A stretch of 64,000 nt of DNA from an uncultured Eubacteriales bacterium (GTDB lineage: Bacteria > Bacillota > Clostridia > Christensenellales > CAG-314): NCBI GenBank assembly GCA_900544545.1, contig UQVY01000001.1:186001-250000 (forward strand), written 5' to 3'. Every line of letters begins with the position of its first letter. Positions within the stretch are counted from its first letter, which is position 1. This document shows positions 44,846 through 53,117 of this stretch, one piece after another. The notes below the pieces were generated by a model. That model worked only from the letters and a program-made list of their open reading frames with translations. It was not told the origin of the DNA and searched no databases. The position numbers were made by a program, and so were the translations under genes.

Positions 44846-46599
44846 AAGCCGTTTACGACGGTCTTGAAAAGCTGGAATACAGAGGCTACGATTCTGCGGG
44901 AATAGCCGTAAGCGAGCAGGGAGAGCTTAAAGTCGTCAAATCCGTCGGCAAGGTTTCGGCACTCGGCGAAAAACTCAAATCCGAGCCGAAGCTTTCGGCT
45001 TGCTGCGGAATCGGGCATACTCGCTGGGCGACTCACGGAGGAGTAACCGAAGAAAACTGCCACCCGCACCTTTCTTTTGACGGCAAAGTGGCGATAGTTC
45101 ATAACGGAACGCTGGAAAACTGGACGGAGATCAGAGCCTTTCTGGAAAGACAAGGGATTTTTCCTTCGGGAGAAACGGACAGCGAGCTTATCGCTCACCT
45201 TATCGCAACAGAGTTGCGGAGCAAAAACCTTCTCGATGCGACGACGGAGGCTCTGAAACGCGTCCGAGGGTCTTATGCGCTTGCGGTAATATCGTCCGAA
45301 AGCGGCGAGATTGTTGCGGCAAGGAAGAATTCCCCCCTGATTATCGGAAAAAGCCGCGACGGAGTTTATCTTTCGAGCGACGTTCCCGCGCTTTACGGGT
45401 GCGAGGAAATCCGTATAATGCAGGAGGGCGACGTTGCCGTTCTTTACGGAAAGGGCGCGGTTTTTTATAACGGAGGAAAAATCGTCGAACGAAAAGCGGA
45501 ATCGCCCGAAGAATTGATCGAAGACTCGGACAAAGGAGATTTCGATTATTATATGCACAAGGAAATATACGATATTCCTCGCGCGGTTTCCGATACTTAT
45601 TCCGGAATAATCGAGGACGAGGAAAAAACGGAAAGAATCTGCCGGACGATAGAAGACGCCGAAGAGATTATTTTCGTCGGCTGCGGAACGGCTTATCACG
45701 CGGGAGCCGCGGCTGCGTTCGAGTTCGAAAAGCGGCTGAGGAAAAGGTGCAGAAGCGTTCTTGCGAGCGAGTTTGTCTGTTTTCCTCCGATAATGGGAAG
45801 AAATACACTTTGTTTCTTTATTTCTCAGAGCGGAGAAACCGCGGATACCCTCAAGGCTCTGGAGATAGCGAGGAATTTCGGCGCAAGAACGGTCGCGCTC
45901 ACAAACGTCAGAAACAGCTCCGTTTGTTCGCGCTGCGGAACGGATATTTATACCCGTGCGGGAAGAGAGGTCGCCGTTGCTTCGACGAAGGCGTACAGCG
46001 CGCAGATAACGGCGTTTTTCGCGATTCTTCGCAGAGTTATTATGAGACGCAGGGGACAAAGCCTGTCCAAAAGCTACGGCGGAATAAAAGAAGCGGAAAC
46101 GAATTTACGGCTGCTGATCGCTCAATCGGAAACCTTTGCGAAGAAATTGGCTTTTCGTTTTTCGCAGAATGAGAGCGTTTTCTTTATCGGAAGGGGCGCG
46201 GATTACGTAACGGCTTGCGAAGGAGCTTTGAAGCTCAAAGAAACGGCGTTGATTCACTGCGAAGCCCTTCCTGCGGGCGAACTGAAACACGGAACGCTTT
46301 CGCTTATAGATAAAGGAGTAAAAGTCGTTGCGATAGCGACTCGCGAAGAAATCAGAGATAAAACGTCTCTGGCTATTGCCGAAACCAAGGCGAGAGGAGC
46401 CGAAATCATCGGAATCAGCAGGTTTTCGGATTATGCGGAGATTTGCGACGAATTCATAGAGATTCCGGACGCGCCCGAAGAGATTATGCCCGTTTTTTCT
46501 GCGATTCCTCTTCAGCTCCTTGCCTTTCACACTTCCGTTGCCTTATCGCATTCTCCCGATAAACCGCGTAACCTTGCAAAGTCGGTTACGGTGGAATAA
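44803..46599 (+). CDS. glmS: Glutamine-fructose-6-phosphate aminotransferase (isomerizing)
   Basis: Makes glucosamine 6-phosphate, the substrate of GlmM. After removal of Met, Cys2 of MCGIFGYTG is the amidotransferase nucleophile, which fixes the start at 44803; AAGGAGGAA lies just upstream. HTRWATHG and the glutamine-binding loop follow. Two SIS domains (about 280-430 and 450-590) form the isomerase part, with SQSGETADT. The C terminus ends in AKSVTVE. Length 598. Because it overlaps glmM, there is no room for a glmS ribozyme leader. Confidence 0.97.
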   Translation: MCGIFGYTGRKNAVKAVYDGLEKLEYRGYDSAGIAVSEQGELKVVKSVGKVSALGEKLKSEPKLSACCGIGHTRWATHGGVTEENCHPHLSFDGKVAIVHNGTLENWTEIRAFLERQGIFPSGETDSELIAHLIATELRSKNLLDATTEALKRVRGSYALAVISSESGEIVAARKNSPLIIGKSRDGVYLSSDVPALYGCEEIRIMQEGDVAVLYGKGAVFYNGGKIVERKAESPEELIEDSDKGDFDYYMHKEIYDIPRAVSDTYSGIIEDEEKTERICRTIEDAEEIIFVGCGTAYHAGAAAAFEFEKRLRKRCRSVLASEFVCFPPIMGRNTLCFFISQSGETADTLKALEIARNFGARTVALTNVRNSSVCSRCGTDIYTRAGREVAVASTKAYSAQITAFFAILRRVIMRRRGQSLSKSYGGIKEAETNLRLLIAQSETFAKKLAFRFSQNESVFFIGRGADYVTACEGALKLKETALIHCEALPAGELKHGTLSLIDKGVKVVAIATREEIRDKTSLAIAETKARGAEIIGISRFSDYAEICDEFIEIPDAPEEIMPVFSAIPLQLLAFHTSVALSHSPDKPRNLAKSVTVE

Positions 46600-46642
46600 T
46601 CGCAAAAACATTTCATTTTTTTATTAAAGTCGTTGTTACCGA

Positions 46643-46671
46643 TTGACCGTAAGAAAAGAATATGCTATAAT
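46643..46671 (+). promoter_or_regulatory. Sigma-A promoter of the TetR-GNAT operon
   Basis: TTGACC at 46643-46648, TATAAT at 46666-46671, spacer 17, 32 bases before the ATG. No clear palindromic operator is visible around it. Confidence 0.88.
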
Positions 46672-46703
46672 TTAACCCTATTCGATTACGAGGGGGCGTA
46701 AAA

Positions 46704-47813
46704 ATGGCGCGGAAACAGAAATACGACGAAGGTACGAGAAACAGGCTTTTGCAGGTTGCTACCGATTTGATTTTCGAGAAGGGTTTTGACGGTACCGCGA
46801 TAAGAAACATAACCGACGAAGCCGGCTGTAAAGTCGGCTTGTTTTACTACTATTTCAAGTCGAAAAAAGATATGCTTTCAGCCATGATGGAAAATTTTTT
46901 CATTCCTTACGAGGAAGCTTTTTCCGACGCCGTGGCTGAAGCCGAAAAAGATCCGAAGAATGCTCTCAGAGTTTTCTTTAACTGTATGAGAGATATAGTC
47001 AGACAATTCCGTATAGAGTTTGCTCCGGGTATGCATACCGGCGTAAGAATAGCCATAAGAGAGCATTCTCTTTCGGTGGTCGAAAAGTATCTCAGGCAGG
47101 TTATAGACAATCTGTCGGCGAGCGGAGCTTCGCTCAGAATGTCCGAGGAGCTTACTTCGGTTTTTCTGACGCACGGAGTCGGAAGTATCCTTCTCCACAG
47201 AGACAACGAATGGGTTGACGGGGCTTATCAGCAGGTTATGAACGCGGTTGACGCGCTTATAGGGTTCGAAGAAAGCGAAAACGCGCCCGAAAGGGAGATT
47301 ATCGAAACGGAAAGGCTGAAAATAGTTTCTCTTACCGCAGAAGATATGCGGGAATGGATATCCGCCCGGGACGAGCTTTGCGAGGAGATGGGAGTCGTTT
47401 ACGACGCAGAGCCGACGGACGAGTGGCTGAAGTCGGCCCTGAATTCGGAAGCCGATAAATGTCAGGGAAACGCTCTCCGTCAAAAATGGGAAACTTTCCG
47501 TTGGATAGTCAGAAAAGAAGACGGGACGGTCGTAGGCTCTTTCGATTTCAAATCGCCGCCCGACGAAAACGGAATAGTCGAAATCGGCTACGGACTCGGA
47601 GAAAATCATCGCGGACAAGGCTATATGACGGAGACCGTGCGGGCTTTATGCGTGTGGGCGAAAGAAAACGGAGCTTCCGCGGTTATTGCCGAGACCGAGA
47701 GGGACAATATTCCGTCGGAGAACGTTTTGCTGCGCTCGGATTTCGTTATTGAAAGAGAAGAAGAAAACAGGTGGTGGATAAATGAATTCGAATTACAGAA
47801 AAATCGACGTTGA
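46704..47813 (+). CDS. TetR-family regulator fused to a GNAT acetyltransferase
   Basis: One continuous 369-residue frame. Residues about 1-190 are a TetR regulator: HTH segment TAIRNITDEAGCKVGLFYYYF (about 31-51) followed by a helical ligand domain. From ETERL at 201 it continues as a RimJ/RimL-type GNAT domain with the acetyl-CoA motif HRGQGYM (302-308) and a C-terminal NVLLRSDF. No stop or frameshift separates the parts. The gene has its own promoter and a GAGGGGG site and overlaps a CAT-like gene by 32 bases. The acetyltransferase may modify the same compound that the TetR part senses; that is inference. Confidence 0.88.
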   Translation: MARKQKYDEGTRNRLLQVATDLIFEKGFDGTAIRNITDEAGCKVGLFYYYFKSKKDMLSAMMENFFIPYEEAFSDAVAEAEKDPKNALRVFFNCMRDIVRQFRIEFAPGMHTGVRIAIREHSLSVVEKYLRQVIDNLSASGASLRMSEELTSVFLTHGVGSILLHRDNEWVDGAYQQVMNAVDALIGFEESENAPEREIIETERLKIVSLTAEDMREWISARDELCEEMGVVYDAEPTDEWLKSALNSEADKCQGNALRQKWETFRWIVRKEDGTVVGSFDFKSPPDENGIVEIGYGLGENHRGQGYMTETVRALCVWAKENGASAVIAETERDNIPSENVLLRSDFVIEREEENRWWINEFELQKNRR

Positions 47814-48450
47814 GTCGTATTACAGAAAAGACGCTTTTATTCGTTTTTCGGAATGTAAATGCTCGGTTTCGATGACCGGAAGGATAGACGTTACGGGGCT
47901 TAAAGAGGTTTCGGATAGAACCGGCACCAAGTTCTATTTAAATTTCCTTTACGTATTGAGCAAGGTTCTCAATTCGAGGGACGACTATAAAATGTTTTAT
48001 AAATGGCAGACGAACGAATTGTTTTGTTTCGATAAAATCAATCCGATTCAGTATGTTTTTCATGAGGATACCGAGACCTGCACGATTGTGTATACTTCGT
48101 ATGACGAAGACTACGAGGCTTTTTACGAGGGCGCGGCCAAGGACGTGGAAAAAGCAAAACAAACGCGGGAATACGGACTCGACTCGGAGAATCATCCCAA
48201 TTGGTTCGACGCATCTGTTGTTCCGTGGTTTTCTTACGATTCCCTGAACGTAGAGCTTCCGGACGGATATCTGTTTTTCGCGCCGGTAGTCAATTGGGGA
48301 AAATACAGGGAGGAAAACGGAAGACTTATGATGCCCGTAAGCGTAAGGCTCAATCACGCGATAGCCGACGGATACGTTCTGAGCAAGACTTTCGTGCTTT
48401 TGCAAAAGGAAGCGGATGCTTTTACGGGAAAGGAAGAGAGTGAAAAATAA
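47782..48450 (+). CDS. Chloramphenicol acetyltransferase-like protein
   Basis: Member of the CAT (type A) acyltransferase superfamily; 222 residues. The catalytic motif is LNHAIADGY (His-x3-Asp-Gly) near residue 199, and the segment FYLNFLYVLSKVLN and the central FHEDTETCTIVY are typical. Whether it acetylates chloramphenicol or another hydroxylated substrate cannot be told; many genomic CAT-like proteins do not confer resistance. It overlaps the TetR-GNAT gene by 32 bases, and its stop overlaps the next start as TAATG. Confidence 0.85.
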   Translation: MNSNYRKIDVESYYRKDAFIRFSECKCSVSMTGRIDVTGLKEVSDRTGTKFYLNFLYVLSKVLNSRDDYKMFYKWQTNELFCFDKINPIQYVFHEDTETCTIVYTSYDEDYEAFYEGAAKDVEKAKQTREYGLDSENHPNWFDASVVPWFSYDSLNVELPDGYLFFAPVVNWGKYREENGRLMMPVSVRLNHAIADGYVLSKTFVLLQKEADAFTGKEESEK

Positions 48451-49148
48451 TGAAATATCTGGTTTTTAACGGAAGTCCGAAAGGAACGGAAAAAAGCGAC
48501 ACTATGCACATTACCAAAGCTTTTCTCGACGGAGTGATTTCTGCGGGCGACGCCGAAATAAAGATAATTACGGCGACGGACAAGCGTATAGAGTATTGCA
48601 GAGGATGTTTTACCTGTAAGCGGAACGGCGGACAATGCGTTATCGACGACGATATGAGAGATATTCTGGAAGAGATACTCGGTTCGGACGTATTGCTTTT
48701 CAGCTTTCCGCTTTATTGTTACGGAATGCCCGCGCCGCTTAAATGCCTTATCGACAGAACGCTTCCGCTTTCGTCTATGGCAATGAGAAAGGAGGGAGAC
48801 AGGTATCTTCATCTGGGACAAAAAGATTATGGACATCTTAAATACGTAATGATATGCGGCTGCGGTTTCCCCAATTCGAAAAATAACTTCGAGCCTGCCG
48901 TAACGCAGTTCGGACTTCTTTTCCCGGGCGGAGAAAAGGGCAAAAGGACTGTTATTACGGTGCCGGAAAGTCCGATGTTCGGCGTGCCTCGGGCGGATTC
49001 GGTCACGAAGCCGAGATTGGAGCTTGTAAAGAAAGCGGGAAGAGAGTATGCGGAAAAGGGCTTTATATCCGACGGGCTTCTTTCAGAGATATGTTCTCCG
49101 ATGATTCCGGAAGAAGTTTACGCAAAGATATGCAACGGGGAGGCTTAA
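48450..49148 (+). CDS. Flavodoxin-fold iron-sulfur flavoprotein / NAD(P)H-dependent oxidoreductase
   Basis: A 232-residue flavodoxin-like protein. The FMN phosphate loop is NGSPKGTEKSDT (about 8-19). The compact cysteine motif C-x2-C-x2-C-x6-C (CRGCFTCKRNGGQC, about 51-64) matches the [4Fe-4S] motif of iron-sulfur flavoproteins. FSFPLYCYGMPAPLK is the flavin-contact loop. Electron carriers or quinone/nitro reductases of this type are common in anaerobes. It sits between two CAT-like genes in the same operon; the next gene starts on the base after its stop. Confidence 0.85.
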   Translation: MKYLVFNGSPKGTEKSDTMHITKAFLDGVISAGDAEIKIITATDKRIEYCRGCFTCKRNGGQCVIDDDMRDILEEILGSDVLLFSFPLYCYGMPAPLKCLIDRTLPLSSMAMRKEGDRYLHLGQKDYGHLKYVMICGCGFPNSKNNFEPAVTQFGLLFPGGEKGKRTVITVPESPMFGVPRADSVTKPRLELVKKAGREYAEKGFISDGLLSEICSPMIPEEVYAKICNGEA

Positions 49149-49778
49149 ATGTTTACCGTTAAAGAGATAACGCCCGAAGAAGCCGGAAGAAAAGCGGCTT
49201 ACGATATGTTTGTGAACGCGCCTATGCCTATGGTTACGACTTTCAGGACGGCAGACGTTTCCAATCTCGTGAAATTGAGCAAAAAGGGATTCAGATTCAA
49301 TATGCTTATGTGCTATTGCGTAGGGCTTGCCGCAAGCGGACGGAGATAATTCCTTATAGTTCCGAATAAAAAGAAACTGTATTTGTACGAAGGCTTAGCA
49401 ATCGACGTAGTTGTCTTGAACCGAAACGGAGAGCTTTCCTATGCGGATATTCCGTTTTCGGAGGATATCGGGGAATTTCCCGCGGCTTACGATTCGATAA
49501 CGAAAAAGGTTTACGAAAGCTGTGAACATCAGAACAGGGAAGACCTCGCGGTTGTAGGGACGTCGGTCGTAAGGGACGGCGCGACCAAAGGCGTTGTCAA
49601 TTCTTATAGCGGCGTTTTCGATAATCCGTTTATTATATGGAACGGAGTTACGAAAAAGCTGTTTAAAAGTTTCGTGAATATATCCTTTCAGTTCAATCAT
49701 ATACAGATGGACGGATTGCGGGCGGAGGAATATCTGTCGGTTTTGACAGAACGAATAAAGGAATTATCGATTCGATAG
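49149..49778 (+). pseudogene. CAT-like acetyltransferase interrupted by one in-frame stop
   Basis: The two halves (49149-49346 and 49350-49778) are in the same frame, separated only by a TAA at 49347-49349. Together they give about 209 residues, normal for the CAT family. The alignment runs across the stop without gap: the segment GLAASGRR*FLIVP corresponds to the family's AAS-x4-FYxLP, so the stop most likely arose from a Glu codon (GAA to TAA). The catalytic NHIQMDG is still present in the second half. A sequencing error cannot be excluded. It is the last gene of the TetR-GNAT operon. Confidence 0.8.
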
Positions 49779-49784
49779 AAAACT

Positions 49785-49810
49785 AAAGGTTCGCCGAAGC
49801 GAACCTTTTT
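49785..49810 (+). terminator. Intrinsic terminator of the TetR-GNAT operon
   Basis: A perfect 10-bp stem AAAGGTTCGC / GCGAACCTTT with a CGAA tetraloop and trailing T. Confidence 0.92.
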
Positions 49811-49846
49811 ATCCGATGGAGATTATCCGAGTGTTACGGTTTCCGA

Positions 49847-51217
49847 TTATCTCAGAATTCCCGTTTCCGAAAGCTTATCCCATTTTATGGTCTTATAGAA
49901 TACGACGGAAACTATCGTGCCTATGGTCCAGCCTATCGGCCAGGCCATCCATATTCCGTTATAGCCGAGGGAGGTTTGCGAAAGGAGATAAGCGAGAAGG
50001 ACTCTCAAAAGGAGGTCCGTGAAGGTCGAAATCATAAACTTCTTCATCATACGCGCTCCTCGCAAAATACCGTCGGCTATCATTTTTACCGAAATCAGCG
50101 TATAGAACGGAGCGACGATTTTCAGGAAAGAAGCTGCGCTTTCGAGAGCCAGTCCGGAAGGATTAGTTATGAAGATGTTCGGAAGAATTCCGGAGAGCAG
50201 GACGTAAAGCAGCGACGCGGGTATGGTTATACAGATAATTATACGGAAGGAAGCTCCGAAGCCTTTTCTCGTTCTTTCGGTTTTGCCCGCGCCTATATTT
50301 TGTCCCGCATAGTTCGATATACCGTTGCTGAACGTGGAAAGGGAGGTTATTACGAAGTTATTGAGTTTCGTAGCCGACGCGAATCCCGCCGTAACCGCGA
50401 CGGGGAAGGTATTTACTATCGCCTGAATAACGAGATTTCCTACCGATATAAAGCTTTGTTGAAGCATACTCGGGACGGCGACGACGGAAATGTGTCCGAG
50501 GATCTTCCAGGAGAATATGAGGCTTTTTTCGCTCGTTTCGAAGGCTGAAAGGCGTTTGAATATGAATATCATCGCGAGAACGCAGCTTATGCCCTGACAG
50601 ATGAAGGTTGCCCAGGCGAGTCCGTCTACTCCCATTCCGAGGACGGTTACCGCGAAGATATCTCCGCCGATATTGGCGGTCGACGAGCAGGCAAGGAACC
50701 AGAAAGGCGTTTTCGAGTCGCCGAAAGCCGCGAATATACCGGTAGCTATGTTGTAGAAAAATACGAAAGGAAGACTCCATATATATATGTCGAGATAGAT
50801 TTTCGAATCGGCGAATATCTCGGTTTTCGTATTTATAAGTTCGAGAAGATTATCGCAGAAAATCGTTCCGAAAACGACGAGAAGAACGCATATTACGCCG
50901 CCCGCAATGAAGGAAGTATATACGGACGTTTTCATATCCCTGTAGTTTTTCGCTCCGAAATAATTGGAAACGATTACGGAGCAGCCTATGTTGCATCCGA
51001 AGGCTATCGCAATGAAGATAAGCGTTATTTCGTAACTGTTGCCGACGGCCGCAAGGGCGTTTTCGCTTATGAAGTTTCCGGCTACGAAGGTATCCGCGAT
51101 GTTGTAAAGCTGCTGAAAAATCACGCTTCCGAAAAGCGGAAGACAGTATCTTAAAAGTACGCTCGAGGGCTTGCCCTCAGTGAGGTCGATATTGACCGGT
51201 TTCTTTTCACGACGCAT
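49847..51217 (-). CDS. MATE-family efflux transporter
   Basis: Multidrug and toxic compound extrusion antiporter, about 456 residues with twelve predicted membrane segments in two halves. The first half has PLFGSVIFQQLYNIADTF and AIAFGCNIG. The second half begins near SFISVGNLVIQAIVN and ends with GWTIGTIVSVVFY. I chose the ATG at 51217: an in-frame start 43 codons further upstream would read through the promoter. The ribosome site AAGGAG is 12 bases away. It is divergent from a second MATE gene. The substrate is unknown. Confidence 0.9.
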   Translation of the reverse strand: MRREKKPVNIDLTEGKPSSVLLRYCLPLFGSVIFQQLYNIADTFVAGNFISENALAAVGNSYEITLIFIAIAFGCNIGCSVIVSNYFGAKNYRDMKTSVYTSFIAGGVICVLLVVFGTIFCDNLLELINTKTEIFADSKIYLDIYIWSLPFVFFYNIATGIFAAFGDSKTPFWFLACSSTANIGGDIFAVTVLGMGVDGLAWATFICQGISCVLAMIFIFKRLSAFETSEKSLIFSWKILGHISVVAVPSMLQQSFISVGNLVIQAIVNTFPVAVTAGFASATKLNNFVITSLSTFSNGISNYAGQNIGAGKTERTRKGFGASFRIIICITIPASLLYVLLSGILPNIFITNPSGLALESAASFLKIVAPFYTLISVKMIADGILRGARMMKKFMISTFTDLLLRVLLAYLLSQTSLGYNGIWMAWPIGWTIGTIVSVVFYKTIKWDKLSETGILR

Positions 51218-51245
51218 AGGTTCACAATCTTCTCCTTTGGGAATA

Positions 51246-51266
51246 ATATCCCTTAACGCGGGATAT
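51246..51266. promoter_or_regulatory. Palindrome over the MATE promoter, candidate operator
   Basis: Inverted repeat ATATCCC-N7-GGGATAT. Its right arm overlaps the -10 box of the minus-strand MATE gene, where a repressor could block transcription. Confidence 0.5.
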
Positions 51267-51293
51267 ATTAGCACTTTTCCGTCTAAAAGTAAA
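51265..51293 (-). promoter_or_regulatory. Sigma-A promoter of the minus-strand MATE gene
   Basis: On the minus strand TTTACT (51293-51288) and TAATAT (51270-51265), spacer 17. Confidence 0.65.
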
Positions 51294-51427
51294 GAAAAGA
51301 GGAACGCATTTTTTCGACGACTTTTATCGTTGCGTTGAAGCCGCAAACATACGCATTATCGATAAAGTATTGCGTTAACGTCTCACTTGATGCGATATCG
51401 AGGCGTAATCGGTTTCGGTCAAAACGA

Positions 51428-51456
51428 TTGACATATCGCAATAAAGGCAATATAAT
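51428..51456 (+). promoter_or_regulatory. Sigma-A promoter of the plus-strand MATE gene
   Basis: TTGACA at 51428-51433, TATAAT at 51451-51456, spacer 17. Confidence 0.92.
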
Positions 51457-51513
51457 GTACGACACCGCCCGAAAGCTTCGAGCGGAGGGAAATTACGTCA
51501 GAGGTATAAGGAA

Positions 51514-52938
51514 ATGAATAAACTGAAGAGGTTTATAGGAGATAAGAATTTCTATAAACAGGTTGCAAGGATAATAATTCCGATAATGATTCAGCAGCTT
51601 ACGCTGTCGCTTGCGGGATACATAGACTCGCTGATGATCAATTCTTACGGCGGAGTAAGCGATCCTTCCGCATACAACGGAGTCAGTGCGGCGAATAAGC
51701 TTATGTTCGTTCTGAATTTCACCTGGATAGCAGCCGCTTCGGTCGCAAGCATATTCATTTCACAGTTCTTCGGAGCCAAAAATTCGCGTAAAATCAACGA
51801 GTCTGTTCGTCTTTCGCTGTATATCGCGGTGATAATGGGCGTAATCGCGTTCTTTATCGTCGAATTCGCGGGCGACAGAGTCGTGGATATGTTCATTCAG
51901 GATCCGGTCAGCAGGAATTACGGATACAGATACCTCGATTACATAAAATGGGCTACGGTCGTAACGGCTATGGGAATAGCTCTCTCCAACGCGTTCCGTT
52001 CGGTAGAGCAGACCGGCATACCTCTCGTTGCGGCGATTTCGGGTATCGTCGTCAATATCTGTTTCAATTACTGCTTTATATTCGGTCATTTCGGATTCCC
52101 GGAAATGGACTCTGCTGGAGCGGCTCTTGCGACTCTTATTTCGAGGGTGGTCGAGGTTATCATTCTCTTCTGTATGGTTTTTTTCTCGAAAAAGTCGCAG
52201 TTCAAGACCGTTTTTTCGGAATTCAAGGTATCCGGAAATCTCGTAAAAAGCTTCGTGAAAAGAGGCGCGCCTTTGCTTCTGAACGAAACTTTATGGGCGA
52301 CTTCGTCCGTTCTTTTCGCTATGTTTTATGCGTGGAAGGACGATACCTGGTATAATGCTTACGCTTATTCGCAGAATATAACCGACCTGTTTTTCATTAT
52401 GTTTGCGGGACTCGGAAGCGGTACCGCGGTAATAGTCGGAGCGAGCCTCGGAGCGGGAAACTTCGACGAAGCAAGGCTCAACGCGGACAGAATGAAAGGA
52501 CTTGCGGTTATTCTCGGATTGGGATTGGGCATTCTTATGTTCTTTACGTCGCCTTATATAGCCGATTTGTTCCAACCTTCGCCCGAGGTCAAGGGAATGA
52601 CCATAGACGTAGTGAATATAACGGCGGTTTTCCTTGCGATTTACGCATATAACGCGACGTGCTTCTATATTTTGCGAGCCGGCGGAGACAGCGTAAGAGC
52701 GTTTATTCTCGACCAGCTGCCGTCTTACGTGATAAGTATGCCTCTCGCTATAATCTTCGGTATAAACGCGAAGGCCTGGGGGCTTTCGCTTGCGAACGTA
52801 TTCCTTATCGCTCACGTCTGCGACATAATAAAGCTGTTTGTCTCGACTTTGTTTGTCCGTAAGGAAAAATGGGTAGTCAATCTTACCGTCGGCGACGAAG
52901 GAGAAAAGGAGCTTGAAAGACTCCTCGAAGAAGAATAA
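51514..52938 (+). CDS. MATE-family efflux transporter (second copy)
   Basis: A 474-residue MATE protein with twelve predicted membrane segments. PIMIQQLTLSLAGYIDSLMI is the first segment, and GLGSGTAVIVGASLGAGNFDEA is the second-half equivalent of the ASIFISQFFGAKN loop in the first half. The C-terminal tail is Glu-rich. It is only distantly similar to the minus-strand MATE, so the pair is not a recent duplication. It has its own promoter and terminator, and an AGAGGTAT ribosome site before the ATG. Confidence 0.92.
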   Translation: MNKLKRFIGDKNFYKQVARIIIPIMIQQLTLSLAGYIDSLMINSYGGVSDPSAYNGVSAANKLMFVLNFTWIAAASVASIFISQFFGAKNSRKINESVRLSLYIAVIMGVIAFFIVEFAGDRVVDMFIQDPVSRNYGYRYLDYIKWATVVTAMGIALSNAFRSVEQTGIPLVAAISGIVVNICFNYCFIFGHFGFPEMDSAGAALATLISRVVEVIILFCMVFFSKKSQFKTVFSEFKVSGNLVKSFVKRGAPLLLNETLWATSSVLFAMFYAWKDDTWYNAYAYSQNITDLFFIMFAGLGSGTAVIVGASLGAGNFDEARLNADRMKGLAVILGLGLGILMFFTSPYIADLFQPSPEVKGMTIDVVNITAVFLAIYAYNATCFYILRAGGDSVRAFILDQLPSYVISMPLAIIFGINAKAWGLSLANVFLIAHVCDIIKLFVSTLFVRKEKWVVNLTVGDEGEKELERLLEEE

Positions 52939-52945
52939 TTTACGG

Positions 52946-52973
52946 CCCGACGGTCTTTTCCGTCGGGTTTTTT
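52946..52973 (+). terminator. Intrinsic terminator after the second MATE gene
   Basis: A perfect 8-bp stem CCCGACGG / CCGTCGGG, TCTTTT loop, six T. Confidence 0.95.
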
Positions 52974-53034
52974 GATTCGTATGGGGTTATATCGGCGAAA
53001 AAAAAAGGTTTTTTATGCTCGATGAAGGAAAAAT

Positions 53035-53063
53035 TTGACAAAAATCGCTTATTGTGGTATACT
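53035..53063 (+). promoter_or_regulatory. Sigma-A promoter of phosphoglucomutase
   Basis: TTGACA at 53035-53040, TATACT at 53058-53063, spacer 17. Confidence 0.9.
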
Positions 53064-53117
53064 GAACGGGTATACGGCGTATTGACTCCGATATTACCTG
53101 AAACGGGAGGAATTTGT

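Noticed and set aside
49149..49778. Frameshift in the second CAT-like gene
   Set aside because: Both halves are in the same frame and the alignment is gapless; a single stop codon explains the break.
51335..51517. Short open frame between the two MATE genes
   Set aside because: A perfect promoter lies inside it and it overlaps the next start; no ribosome binding site.
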